Below are positions 9,491 through 18,617 of a DNA stretch of 64,000 bases, one piece after another. The stretch lies in assembly GCA_032622095.1 (NCBI GenBank), contig CP136067.1, positions 192,472,052 to 192,536,051 of the forward strand. Reading direction: 5' to 3'. Below the pieces are notes generated by a model. It searched no databases, was not told the DNA's origin, and saw nothing but the letters and a program-made list of their open reading frames with translations. The translations under genes were made by a program, and so were the position numbers. The DNA is from Siphonodentalium dalli (taxonomy: Eukaryota > Mollusca > Scaphopoda > Gadilida > Siphonodentaliidae). Every line of letters begins with the position of its first letter. The stretch's first letter is position 1.

Positions 9491-10078
9491 ATGTTGACAG
9501 GAGTAGTACCTCCAGAAATTGCTGAGAAGATTTATGGATATTTGGTGGCACAGTCAACACTTATTCCAGAGATAAAGAAGGAATTACAAGAAGTCTGGTT
9601 TGAAAGAGAAAAGGAAGCAATACTACGATGCTGTGATGTCGACGAATGTTTACAGAGATTGGACTATCTTGAGACAAGTATATTTTCTCATTTCTCTCAA
9701 AAATATATTGAATCATTTATTAAATTCAAAACATTTTTTCTCATTGAAAGAATATCTGATTTTTGGATATTTGGTGGTGATGAACACCATTTAGATTTAG
9801 AAACTTTTGATGAACATGACTATATTCATTATACAAAGTATGAAGATAATTATCCTCTTGCTATGGGAACCTTCAAATCAGTTCCTAGGATCTATGGGTA
9901 TTTGTTAACAAAAAAAATGTCAACATATGCAAAAATTAAAAACCTTACAGGAAATAATTTTTTTGTTTACAGAACAAACAGAAGAATAGAAGACTATAAT
10001 ACTTGGATTATTGAAATGTTGGGAAATAATTACAGCTATGGAGATTTCTGTTTAAAAACTAAATTCACACGTCGTTAA
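9491..10078 (+). CDS. Unknown Polinton protein downstream of polB
   Basis: An open frame of about 195 codons from the Met at 9491. The frame itself opens at 9383 inside polB, so a slightly earlier start is possible. I do not recognise the family. The N-terminus 'VVPPEIAEKIYGYL' resembles the core of an F-box or similar short helical motif (hydrophobic-Pro-x-Glu-Ile), followed by a charged helix and an aromatic-rich C-terminal half ('RISDFWIFGGDEHHLDLE') with a basic end. It follows polB directly and precedes the packaging ATPase by 33 bp, on the same strand. No lesions are obvious. Confidence 0.55.
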   Translation: MLTGVVPPEIAEKIYGYLVAQSTLIPEIKKELQEVWFEREKEAILRCCDVDECLQRLDYLETSIFSHFSQKYIESFIKFKTFFLIERISDFWIFGGDEHHLDLETFDEHDYIHYTKYEDNYPLAMGTFKSVPRIYGYLLTKKMSTYAKIKNLTGNNFFVYRTNRRIEDYNTWIIEMLGNNYSYGDFCLKTKFTRR

Positions 10079-10111
10079 GTTCACTCTCTGATTAGACATC
10101 AAAGTGACAAC

Positions 10112-10762
10112 ATGGAAGAATCTTTACTATTCCAACATACGTGTAATTTCTTTATCAGCGGACCTAGTGGATCAGGTAAAACAGAATTTGTTAAAAAAGT
10201 TATTGAATTTAAACACGATTTATTCCAAACACCACCAAAGAAAATAGTTTGGTGTTACAAAGAATGGCAAGACACATACAATCGTATAAAAGAAATTGAT
10301 AACGTTGAGTTTATCGATGGTATTCCAGACGATGATGAGGAAATTGTATCAGATAAATCATTTCCTCATCTTGTTGTTTTCGATGACATGATGGGGGGAA
10401 CAAGATGAAGACAAAAAATGCTTTGGTTTACTAGAAAAGGTCACCATCGAAATGCTTCAATAATTTACATTACTCAAAACATGTTCCAAAAATCAAAAAG
10501 TAGCAGAACTATAAGTTTGAATGCACACTACATGGTTTTATTTCAAAGCGTTCGAGATAAAAATCAAATAAAAGTTTTGTCTCATCAAATGCAAATCAAT
10601 CATTTGAAACAAGCATACGAAGATGCAACTTCAATAAATCATGGATATATTTTAGTAGATTTTCATCCTAGAAAAGAAAATTATTTGCGAATTAGAACTG
10701 ATATTTTCCATAAAGGTTTGACAGCTAATGACCGAGGTCCTGTCATTTATTCAAAAGTATAA
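10112..10762 (+). pseudogene. FtsK/HerA-type DNA-packaging ATPase (one stop)
   Basis: This is the A32-like genome-packaging ATPase of Polintons. The Walker A motif is 'GPSGSGKTEF' near residue 17, Walker B is 'LVVFDDMM' near residue 90, and a downstream 'IIYITQNMF' is the family's sensor-like Gln/Asn strand. One in-frame TGA at 10406-10408, just after Walker B, splits the frame; both halves are otherwise open and in the same register. Total length of about 216 codons is normal for the family. It would pump genome DNA into the capsid. Confidence 0.9.
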
Positions 10763-10796
10763 ATTCAGTTGTTGTTACTTTTCTCATTTTAGAACC

Positions 10797-11393
10797 ATGT
10801 CGTCCGCCGAGATGTTTAGTCATGATGAACTGTCACAAATTATAAATTTCTTCACTTTTGCAGCTGAATTATTTCTTGAAAATGATTGGAAATTACCATC
10901 ACAGACAAAAAAGTTTTTTCAGAGAAATAAAAATGTTCTTAAAAAAATCTCTGATCGATCAACTGATATGGAAACAAAACGCAAATTAATTTTACAACGA
11001 GGTGGTAGTGGGTTCCTTGGAGGAGTTTTAATTAGAAGTCTTTTGAAAAATTCATTTGAACTAACTGGTAGACAATCTAAAAGTAAATCAAAGGTTTATC
11101 CAAAACATTCAAAGATTACACTGATGCAAACACAACAAAGGGGTAGTCAAAAAGAATCTAAACGTAAAACATAGCTTTCTCTAAATCATTCAAAGTTTAC
11201 ACCGATGCAAACTCAACAAAATCAACATTCTAAATTTACACCTATACCTTCTCAGCAGAACCCTCAACATCAACCGTTACAAAAAAACCAGTTATTGATC
11301 TTGAATTTTCAAAATTTATGCCGTTGACTGATGCATCGAAATCTGCATTCGAAGCTTTAGAATGGTTCAATCAGAAAAGATAAAAGATGAAAC
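10797..11393 (+). pseudogene. Small basic virion-like protein with HSKFTP repeats (broken)
   Basis: It starts at the Met in 'ACCATGTCG' (10797). The N-terminal half is helical ('ELSQIINFFTFAAELFLEN'), leading to a basic then Gly-rich hydrophobic stretch ('KRKLILQRGGSGFLGGVL'). After it come three imperfect repeats beginning HSKI/HSKF and rich in Gln. An in-frame TAG lies at 11172-11174, and a frameshift near 11285 is needed to reach the last part ('FSKFMPLTDASKS'), which stops at 11391-11393. The 'K-rich then QxGG, hydrophobic' pattern recurs in the next gene, so the two look paralogous. The function is not known to me; a minor virion or membrane-active role is inferred. Confidence 0.6.
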
Positions 11394-11438
11394 ATATAAT
11401 TTTTCTGCTCATTTTGAGACAACTACTTAGACTGTGAA

Positions 11439-11810
11439 GATGCCTTCAAAAACTAAGAGCAGGAAAGCACCGCTGATAAAAAAAATATGGTGAGTTGATT
11501 GTTGCAATGAGTAAAGTTCCATCTGCATATAAAAAGAAAATGATCAACGATGCTCCGAAACAAGTGATGGATTGCATTTCAGAATGTTGTCAAAATCTTT
11601 TAAAAGGTAATGTAAAACTGAATGAAGCTCAGAACCGCAAGTTACATTCGAAGCGTAAACATCAGATATCTTGCAGACAAGAACAAACCTTTGCAACAAA
11701 AGAAGAAAATTTTGAATCAAAAAGGTGGCTTTTTACCATTATTATTATTTCTTGCTCCATTGATTAGCAAAACATTAGGTGCAGTTGTTAACAATATTTT
11801 GAAAAACTAA
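11439..11810 (+). pseudogene. pX/pVI-like small basic protein (frameshifted)
   Basis: A short gene starting 'MPSKTKSRKAPL' at 11439. A frameshift in the A-run at 11480-11487 leads to the frame 'SKVPSAYKKKMINDAPK', and a second near 11660 to 'RYLADKNKPLQQKKKIL'. It then ends in a Gly-containing hydrophobic helix ('NQKGGFLPLLLFLAPLI'). This layout (charged helices, a basic 'ADK...KKKIL' segment and a C-terminal hydrophobic helix) is common to a small late protein of Polintons/adintoviruses compared with adenovirus pX or pVI. Assignment is by pattern, not by close homology. It lies between the HSKFTP-repeat gene and the 11881 gene. Confidence 0.6.
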
Positions 11811-11880
11811 ATCTCAAATAAATATGAAGAAAATGGTTATTGTACCATTCAGAATGTTGGAAGATTTCAAATAATGGAAA

Positions 11881-12546
11881 ATGTCAGAAATGAATAAACC
11901 TCAATTACCTCCTGATCCTGCAATTTCAAATGTTTCAGATTCTTACAAAGAATTGAAATCAGTTTATGATAAAAATATTTCTGAATCAGAAAAGTCACAG
12001 TTATTTGGAGAAAATTTGTACAAATTGAAAACTTCACAAAAATCTTTAAATTCAAAATTCAGTTTACCTGAACAAAAGTTATCTGAAAACTTTGGGAAAA
12101 TGAGTGAACATATATTGGAAAGTGTGCCATCTAAACTTCGTGGTAAAGCACAACAAATTTTATCATTGTTGTCAACTAATCCTAAACTTAGATGGGATGA
12201 TCGTGGACAATTAATTTATGGAACAGAAACAGTTACTGGATCAAATATAATTGATTTGATAAACGATGTTGTTCGTCACCGAAAAGGTTTTGACCCAGTT
12301 GGTTATGAAACATTCCTACGTGGATTGGGGGAACTTAATGTACCACAAGATTATGTAGGTAACAGGACTCGATGGTTGTCGATACAAAGACATTTAAAAG
12401 AAGGTCACACTGGTGATGAGTTTCATACACCTCATGCAACTCCTAGCAGTGGCAAGTCAAGAAAACGTTCAGTTGATATTTTCACACCTCAAAGTTTTCC
12501 TAAAACCAGAAAATCTATTTTGAAAGGATGGTCCCCACTTACATAA
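11881..12546 (+). CDS. Conserved Polinton protein of unknown function
   Basis: An intact 221-codon frame. The N-terminus is Pro/Ser-rich and polar. The middle, from about residue 80, has 'ESVPSKLRGKAQQILSLL' and then the best-conserved block 'LIYGTETVTGSNIIDLIND', followed by 'RKGFDPVGYETFLRGL'. The C-terminus is basic and Ser/Lys-rich. I recall this 'GSNIxDLxND...RKGFxPxGxExF' block from many unnamed Polinton-linked proteins in invertebrate genomes; no function is established as far as I know. Its stop overlaps the start of the integrase frame by 19 bp. Confidence 0.7.
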   Translation: MSEMNKPQLPPDPAISNVSDSYKELKSVYDKNISESEKSQLFGENLYKLKTSQKSLNSKFSLPEQKLSENFGKMSEHILESVPSKLRGKAQQILSLLSTNPKLRWDDRGQLIYGTETVTGSNIIDLINDVVRHRKGFDPVGYETFLRGLGELNVPQDYVGNRTRWLSIQRHLKEGHTGDEFHTPHATPSSGKSRKRSVDIFTPQSFPKTRKSILKGWSPLT

Positions 12547-13610
12547 AATTTGACAAATTTACTACAATCCAAAAGAAGTTGGTGGTTTCAGTGGAGCAAA
12601 TCAACTTTTTAAAAATGCGAAAGAAAAAAATAACAAAATTAAACTTTCAGATGTTAAAAAATGGTTACAATGGCAAAAAACATACACTTTGCACAAACCA
12701 ATTGTTCGGAAATTTCGCAGACGTAAAACTATTGTTGCAGGAATTGATATTCAGTGGCAAGCTGATTTGGCAGATTTGCAAACTTTGCAAAAGCACAATG
12801 ACAATTACAGATATTTACTTTGTGTTATTGATGTGTTCTCAAAATTTGCATGGGTTGAAAAAATTAAAGACAAAACTGGTAAAACTTTAGTTAAAACATT
12901 TCAGAAAATTCTCAAATCATCAAAACGAAAACCAGTTTCATTTCAATCAGACAAAGGTTCAGAATTCAAAAATAAATTATTTTTACAATTTTTGAAATCT
13001 AAGAAAATTCATTTTTTTCACAACAGAGAATCCAGAGACAAAAGCAAGTATAGTTGAACGTTTTCAACGGACATTGAAAACAAAGATGTGGAAATATTTT
13101 ACACATAATCAAACTTTGAAATACAATGATGTTTTGCACGATTTTGTGAATTCTTACAACAAAAGTTTTCATAGAAGTATTAAGATGGCACCAGTTTTAG
13201 TAACTCGAGAAAATGAAATTGAAGTTTCCAGAAATCTTTATGGAAAGTTAAAAACGAAAAAAGATAAGATCTTGAAAGTTGGAGATTTTGTTAGAATAAA
13301 TAAAACAAAGAGAACTTTTGATAAAGGATATCTTCCAAATTTGACAAAAGAAATTTTCAAAATTAGTAGAGTTTGTAAAAGTACACCATTAACTTACAAA
13401 TTAGTAGATTTAGATGGTGAAAACATCGCAGGATCATTTTATGGTAAAGAAATTCAACATATAAAAGATAATAAAGTTTACGAAATTGAATCAGTTGTTG
13501 GTAAACGTTCAAGAAAAGTTGCTGGTAAATCAGTTAGAGAAATTAAAGTTCATTGGGCTGGTTATCCTAAAACAGTTGGATTCCTGCCACAAATTTGGTA
13601 TAAAACTTTT
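12528..13610 (+). pseudogene. int: Retrovirus-like integrase with chromodomain remnant (broken)
   Basis: The DDE-type integrase of Polintons. A likely start is 12528. An N-terminal segment with 'TYTLHKPIV' precedes the core 'GIDIQWQADLADLQ' (first catalytic Asp), 'LLCVIDVFSKFAWV' and 'FQSDKGSEF' (second Asp). The third catalytic residue lies in 'IVERF' (about 13050), followed by 'LHDFVNSYNKSFHRSI'. The C-terminus holds a chromodomain-like stretch ('YEIESVVGKRSRK' to 'IKVHWAGYP'). Frameshifts lie near 12558 and 13018 (just before the catalytic Glu), and a third near 13575 disrupts the chromodomain end, where Cys sits at the usual Trp position. It is nonfunctional as read. Confidence 0.9.
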
Positions 13611-13613
13611 AAC

Positions 13614-13877
13614 ATGTCTCAAAATGGTTCAGTTGGTCTGGATGCTCCATCACAATTTCAAATCTGTGGAGAAAAAATTGCAAAAAATCAAGTAACATAT
13701 TTTACACAAATTATTATAATTGTTGGTATAATCGCTACAGCAATTGTTCATTTAAGTTTACAAAGTGAAAATAACGAACTGTGGTTAATTTTACTCAGTA
13801 GTTCTTTGGGATACATTTTACCAACACCGCGTTTGAAATATTTGAAAAATCAGTCGGCAGAAATTTTGAAAGTATGA
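13614..13877 (+). CDS. Small two-helix membrane protein of the Polinton
   Basis: 87 codons from the ATG at 13614. A short polar N-terminus is followed by a first transmembrane helix ('IIIIVGIIATAIVHLSL'), a short charged loop and a second helix with 'LWLILLSSSLGYILPTP'. The second-helix pattern LLSSxLGYxLPxP recurs in small proteins next to the penton gene in other Polintons. The gene is intact. Its TGA overlaps the ATG of the penton gene (ATGA at 13874-13877), so the two were probably expressed together. Confidence 0.7.
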   Translation: MSQNGSVGLDAPSQFQICGEKIAKNQVTYFTQIIIIVGIIATAIVHLSLQSENNELWLILLSSSLGYILPTPRLKYLKNQSAEILKV

Positions 13878-14726
13878 ATTCTTTCTACATTACAATTCCG
13901 AGCGACAGTTCAATGGTAATGTATCCAAACAATTCTCAATTTTGTTTTACTGTACAATTACCAAAACCAATTCAAATTGATAAAGAAAAATGGGAAGTTG
14001 CATTAGTCGAACTGATAACACCTTCAGAAACATACAATGTTACAGGGGATTCGTGTAAATTCAATTTGATTACAACTGATGCAATAATACTGTCTGTTCT
14101 TCAAAATCGTTTTGAAGAAAAGATATTTACGAGACCTGATGGCGTTCGTGCAATTGAAATACAGATACGAGAAGGTTCGTATACCTCTGCGGCAGATTTT
14201 ACTTGATACAATGCAAGATGTAATTGATGAAACACTTGGAGAAGCAATGCAAAACGAATACGGATTTCACATCAAGTACTCAAAAGTTACAAAACGTGTG
14301 AAAATTATTCGCAAGAGTGTAAGTATCCCAAAACTAGGAATTGAATTACCACAATGTCTTTTGCACAAGTTGGGTTACAAAACTGAAAACGATTCTGAAG
14401 ATTTTTATTCAAATAATAGATTTCCGTTTGGTGTAGATTTGAATGTTGGTCATAATCAAATGTTTGTTTATTCTGATATTGCCGATTTCACAATTGTTGG
14501 AAATGTTGAAGTACAAATTTTACGAGTTGTTTCTTTCAGAATTAAAAGAGATATCGACGGATTACATGTAAAACATGAATTTTTAAATTTACATTATGTT
14601 CCAGTTTCAAAGTCATACTTTGACAAAATTAGTGTAAATATAAGTGGCGACACAGGAAAATCAATTCAGTTTATTGATGGTAAGTCTTTGGCGAAGGTGC
14701 ATTTCAGAAAACGAGAGGAGTTCTAA
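13874..14726 (+). pseudogene. Minor capsid (penton) protein, frameshifted
   Basis: The single-jelly-roll penton protein of Polinton-like viruses. The start at 13874 gives 'MNSFYITIPSDSSMVMYP', which is the usual opening of a beta strand. The frame shifts near 14195-14206, and the second part runs to 14726 with 'SDIADFTIVGNVEVQILRVV' and 'NLHYVPVSKSYFDKI', the family's most recognisable block. Total length of about 283 codons is normal. It would occupy the capsid vertices. It sits between the membrane protein and the small basic virion protein, 7 bp before the latter. Confidence 0.82.
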
Positions 14727-14732
14727 AAAACA

Positions 14733-15107
14733 ATGTTCCCCGTGTATAGAGGTGTACCACGGCAATATGGTAACGGTACTGGTTCAATTTTCACATCAGT
14801 TATGAGATCTGCTGTACCATTTCTAAAACCGATTGGTCGGACAGCTTTACAACTTGCGAAAAAACACACTTTTGGTGTTGCAGATGAAATTATTAATCAA
14901 GGTAAAAGTCCGAAAGAAGCGTTGATGTCTGAAGGTAAAAAAGCTTTAAAATCTTTTGGCACACAAGCTAAAAATCAAATTTTGAACTCGAGACAAAAAC
15001 CTAGAAAAAGAGTAGCGAATTCAAAAATGAATCATTCAGCTGTCAAACGCCGAAAAAGTCAGTCGAAAAAACATCCTAGCAGTCGAGCTCTTGATATTTT
15101 TGATTAA
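14733..15107 (+). CDS. Small basic virion protein (pVI/membrane-lytic-like)
   Basis: 124 codons, intact. The N-terminus 'MFPVYRGVPRQYGNGTGSIF' is followed by an amphipathic helix region ('VMRSAVPFLKPIGRTALQLA'), a second helix repeat with GKSPKEAL and a very basic tail ('KPRKRVANSK', 'VKRRKSQSKKH'). The 'PVYRGxxxQxGxGxGS' start and the helix-rich basic body are typical of a Polinton/adintovirus late protein, placed between penton and major capsid genes, that has been compared with adenovirus pVI. Function is inferred from position and composition. It is separated from the major capsid gene by 2 bp. Confidence 0.68.
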   Translation: MFPVYRGVPRQYGNGTGSIFTSVMRSAVPFLKPIGRTALQLAKKHTFGVADEIINQGKSPKEALMSEGKKALKSFGTQAKNQILNSRQKPRKRVANSKMNHSAVKRRKSQSKKHPSSRALDIFD

Positions 15108-15109
15108 TC

Positions 15110-16414
15110 ATGGCACAAATGGTAAATGGATCATGCGAATGCAATAAATCGGAACTTGATATAACACATGTTCCACCAACGGTGGCTGCAATGTCAGAAT
15201 CGCAGTGGATCGAAAATCATCCGATTGCACCGCTGAATAATTCGGCTCCGATAGAGTTTGTCATACCATCTCAAACCGAAAAGTGGACAGATATTAATCA
15301 ATCTTATCTTTATGTGAAATTCAAAATTACAAAAAAAGATTGAACTAATTTGGTAGCTGGTACGGAATTAGCACCTGTTAACAATTTCTTTCATAGCATG
15401 TTCAGCAGTATCGATTTTTACTTGAACAACAAATTGATAACTTCGAATTCTGACACTTACCCATACCGAGCATATTTCGAAAATCTGTTGGGATACTCTC
15501 CAGAATATAAAGATAATCAATTAGCAAATTTAGAAATGTGGTATGGCGATACAGCAGAACAATTTAAAGAGAATACCAAAGGTGGTGGCAATGCTGGATT
15601 AACTTCTAGAGAAAGTTTGATCGGTGGTAGTAAATTTGTTGAACTATGTGGACGCTTACACACTGATCTGTTTCTTCAAGAAAAATATTTACCAAATGGA
15701 ATTGAAATTCGTATCAGATTAAACAGATCACCATCAAAATTTTGCCTCATTGGCTCCGAGGATGGACAAATTGTTTTCGAATCAGCAGTGTTCCATGTCA
15801 GAACAGTTAGTCTCTTTCCAGCGGTCTCAAATAAATTAAATCAAGAAATTGTCCAGTCAAAAATGAAACTACCTATCAGACGAGTAGAAATAAAAACTTT
15901 CACAATTAGTAATGGACTTAGATCAAAAATTGAAGACCACTTATTTCAAGGACAATTACCAAAGAGACTTTTTATTGCGTTGGTCGAAAATAAAGATATG
16001 AATGGAGATTTGGGTACCAATCCATTCCACTTCAAACATTTCAGTTTGAATAAATTGGAAGTTAGTCAAGACGGTCATACAATACATAACCGTCCATTTG
16101 AACCAAACTTCGCAACAAAACAATGTCTCAGATCATATTTATCTTTGTATCAATCTTTAGGAATGTTTGGTGTTAACAAATCAATTGGCATTAATTTAAA
16201 AGAACATATGAATGGTTATTGTTTGTGGGGTTTCGACTTGACACCGGACCAAGGAAGCGACGAGGGACATCTACATCCTATAAAGACAGGGAACCTGCGT
16301 TTGCAGCTTCAGTTCTTGACAGCTCTCACTACAGCCGTCAACGTTTTGGTGTATGCTGAATTCGACAGTGAAATAGAGATCACAGCTTTGAGAGAAGTGC
16401 TTACTGACTATTAG
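15110..16414 (+). pseudogene. mcp: Double-jelly-roll major capsid protein (one stop)
   Basis: The major capsid protein of Polintons, often annotated in invertebrate genomes as 'F54H12.2-like'. N-terminal 'VPPTVAAMSESQWIENHPIA' and 'SQTEKWTDINQSYLYVKFKI' open the first jelly roll. 'NNFFHSMFSSIDFYLNNKLI', 'YPYRAYFENLLGYS' and 'GRLHTDLFLQEKYLPNGI' follow, and the second jelly roll ends with 'TAVNVLVYAEFDSEIEI'. Length is 434 codons. The only lesion visible is an in-frame TGA at 15341-15343 (codon 78), with the same frame resuming at once. It would form the hexon-like trimers of the capsid. Confidence 0.93.
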
Positions 16415-16415
16415 G

Positions 16416-16874
16416 ATGGAGTTCACATCACAGCTATGGAACTACTATGAAGAATACCAATGTTCACAAAACTTTGCTCCGAGATGGAACCTGATCTTGG
16501 ACACACTCAACAACGCTATGATTGAAGAACTACAAGAACTTATTCCCAAGGAAGTGTCAGCAAACTGTGAAGGGTGTAAAATAGAACATCCTAGTCAACG
16601 TGAACATGTTCTGTGTTTGTTCTCTACAACTGATGATTGGACAAACCAGTTTATCGACTTAGCGCTGATTAAACTTGACATATACAATGTTATGGAAAGA
16701 TGGTTCCCGAAGCTGATGGAGTTAAACCCACACTGCAAGGAGAAGTTCGAAGCATACGTCATGTGGGATCATCTGAGAAACAGTTTAGAGCTCAACCGCA
16801 AAAAATTCGACGCAGAGTGGACTCTGATGTGGTCACAGCGAGTCAAAGAGAATTACAACGATGCAGACAGCTGA
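16416..16874 (+). CDS. Unknown Polinton gene with Cys/His cluster
   Basis: 152 codons, intact, starting 1 bp after the major capsid stop. I do not recognise it. It is acidic and helix-rich, with a possible metal-binding cluster in the middle: 'CEGCKIEHPSQREHVLC' (C-x2-C...H...H-x2-C). The C-terminus ('DAEWTLMWSQRVKENYNDA') overlaps the protease start by 14 bp in another frame. Its late-gene position suggests a structural or assembly protein; that is inference only. Confidence 0.6.
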   Translation: MEFTSQLWNYYEEYQCSQNFAPRWNLILDTLNNAMIEELQELIPKEVSANCEGCKIEHPSQREHVLCLFSTTDDWTNQFIDLALIKLDIYNVMERWFPKLMELNPHCKEKFEAYVMWDHLRNSLELNRKKFDAEWTLMWSQRVKENYNDADS

Positions 16875-17334
16875 ACTTCAATATATTCTGGACAATTCCT
16901 GGTTGTGTAAACTTAACACATATGTTTGTGCTAGAGATCTGTTACCAGAGAAGAAACCACAACATATTCAAGCATATATTGTGAACACGCACTCATCGGA
17001 TCAGCCAGGAGAACACTGGACATTGATGTTATTCAATGGAAGATCAGCTGTATACTTCGACTCATTTGGACTACCACCACCGAGACGATATATGTTACCA
17101 TTCATAAAAAGGAACTCATCAGCATGGACTATGAATACAACACGATATCAACATCGTGCGACAAATGTGTGTGGATTATATTGTATATTCGCACTCCACC
17201 ACATGATGAAAGGAAAGAGGATGAAAAGATTATTCAATTCTCGGGATTTCTTCAAGAATGACAGAACAATAGTTCGATGGTTTGGAAAGCACTGTGGTCG
17301 ATTATACAGAAAAGCAAATTTGCTGTTGAATTAA
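16861..17334 (+). CDS. Adenain-like cysteine protease
   Basis: The maturation protease of Polintons (adenovirus protease/Ulp1 family, C5/C48). 157 codons with no lesion. The catalytic set is in order: His in 'EHWTLMLFNG' (about residue 59), the acidic Asp in 'VYFDSFGLPPP' (about 72), Gln in 'TRYQHRATNV' (about 101) and Cys in 'NVCGLYCIFALHH' (about 107). Length is a little under the ~200 of adenovirus adenain and normal for Polintons. It cleaves capsid precursors during virion maturation. It is the last gene; the poly(A) signal at 17422-17427 and another at 17586-17591 follow it. Confidence 0.92.
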   Translation: MQTAELQYILDNSWLCKLNTYVCARDLLPEKKPQHIQAYIVNTHSSDQPGEHWTLMLFNGRSAVYFDSFGLPPPRRYMLPFIKRNSSAWTMNTTRYQHRATNVCGLYCIFALHHMMKGKRMKRLFNSRDFFKNDRTIVRWFGKHCGRLYRKANLLLN

Positions 17335-17711
17335 ACTTCACCAGGACATCGACGGCTGATATACATACAACGCAAAGAAGACGACGACCAGATAACAACG
17401 AATGTGTCAACAACTCCACAAAATAAACTCTTTTGTTATTGATTCAGCGTAGGATGTTGTAGGATGTTCAATTAAGTTTCTTCAAATCTGAGACCTTGTT
17501 TTGTACATAAATTATTGTTCTTTGTTAATATTATTGATGTATAATAATATATTATTGTTCATTGTTCTTGTTCTTGTTTTTGAAAAATAAATGATAAATT
17601 TCAACAAAATCGTTTTCACTGTAGGATCCCCACCAATTGATTCTGTTCGTGTCGATGTGTCATCTCTGGTCAGAATTATACAAACTTTAAATTAGTAATG
17701 AAAAAATGTCT
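17335..17711 (+). terminator. 3' region of the Polinton late genes with poly(A) signals
   Basis: AT-rich noncoding stretch. AATAAA occurs at 17422-17427 ('CACAAAATAAACTC'), followed by a T-rich tract, and again at 17586-17591. These are plausible polyadenylation sites for the late transcripts. No histone-type stem-loop is present here, unlike the left end. Confidence 0.55.
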
Positions 17712-17770
17712 AAGTCCATTTTCATTTTTTCGATCAGAAATGTCACATCAATAGTGTCCCCCATTACTAC
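17712..17770 (-). repeat. Right terminal inverted repeat of the Polinton
   Basis: Ends '...ATAGTGTCCCCCATTACTAC', the exact complement of 3762-3781. The inner part (17712-17751) is the complement of 4038-4078. Here the two parts are contiguous, which shows that the array inside the left TIR is a later addition. At about 60 bp the TIR is short for a Polinton, whose TIRs are typically hundreds of bases. Confidence 0.85.
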
Positions 17771-18189
17771 CACGCAAGAACAAAAGGGGCCGTAACTGAA
17801 ATGCTAATGGAACAACTTATGGAGCCACTACACCAAAGAAGAAACACGATGAGAATGAAGCTGTTCGGCAGAGTAGTGGATGGGCTGGTGCCGGCTATTC
17901 GATCAAAAGACATACTAATACCAAAAAAGAAAGGAAGGAAAATAAAGGCGAAAAAGTACCCAGGCTATATAACATCAAACCCTGTCGAAAAGGAGGAGTG
18001 TATTAACTCTAACTCCATCGAAAGGATACGAGCCAACACGGCACAATTTAGACACTCGTTCTTTGTTCGAGCTATCGAGGAGTGGAACAGCCTGGATGAT
18101 AGCACATGCGAGGAAACAACGGATAAAACAGCATAGTCCTCCCACCGCGCAAATACAGTCGAGAGGCTCCAGCGCTGAAACACATACAG
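17771..18189 (+). pseudogene. LINE reverse transcriptase ORF, 3' end
   Basis: The frame from 17771 to 18136 carries the C-terminal end of a jockey/CR1-type LINE ORF2: 'LFGRVVDGLVPAI', then 'NSIERIRANTAQFRHSFFVR' and 'EEWNSLDDS', the usual 'FxxSFFxRxIxxWNxLP' tail. It is followed by a short 3' tail ending 'ACACATACAGATACAG' before the host repeat resumes at about 18190. Compared with the 5' half (2798-3761), the catalytic FADD region and the thumb between 'SGVPQ' and this tail are absent. Confidence 0.85.
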
Positions 18190-18550
18190 ATACAGAAGCT
18201 GGTGTCGCACGGGCTCGGCGACCCGATAAAATTCGTATCCGGGGCAAGATACATTCACATAGCAAATTTAAAGTAGATAGCTCCACCCGTTTCCGAGATC
18301 TCGTCTGCGCATGCGCGAATATGGCGTCGCACGGGCTCGGCGACCCGATAAAATTCGTACTCGGGGCAAGATACATTCACATACCAAATTTCAAGTCGAT
18401 AGCTCCACCCGTTTCCGAGAGCTCGTCTGCGCATGCGCTGTACGGGCGTCGCACGGGCTCGCCAATACGACAACGACCACCGCCTGATCAAACTACACAC
18501 ACGTACCAAGTTTCGTCCCGATCGGTCGAGAATCGTAGATTTGTATTAAG

Positions 18551-18590
<40 letters not shown>

Positions 18591-18617
18591 AACAGACAGA
18601 GGTCTTCAAAATATATA
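18190..18617 (+). repeat. 3' half of the (GACA)n-tailed repeat
   Basis: Two ~122-bp units ('GCACGGGCTCGGCGACCCGA', 'GATAGCTCCACCCGTTTCCG') are followed by a unique end ('AAGTTTCGTCCCGATCGGTC'), a (GACA)n run at about 18552-18600 and 'GAGGTCTTCAAAATATATAT'. It completes the unit broken at 2797. Confidence 0.7.

Larger units (their letters stand above)
3762..17770 (+). mobile_element. Polinton/Maverick (adintovirus-like) element, degenerate
   Basis: A ~14-kb self-synthesising transposon or integrated virus. It is bounded by inverted ends: 'GTAGTAATGGGGGACACTAT' at 3762-3781 and its complement ending at 17770. The ends continue with a second matching block (4038-4078 against about 17712-17751). 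Gene content is diagnostic: protein-primed family B polymerase, FtsK/HerA-type packaging ATPase, retrovirus-like integrase with chromodomain remnant, adenain-like protease, penton and double-jelly-roll capsid proteins. Late genes are tightly packed on the + strand with 1-7-bp gaps or short overlaps. Most large genes carry one to four inactivating lesions. The 6-bp target duplication normal for Polintons is not visible, and the flanking LINE halves are not contiguous. Confidence 0.93.
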
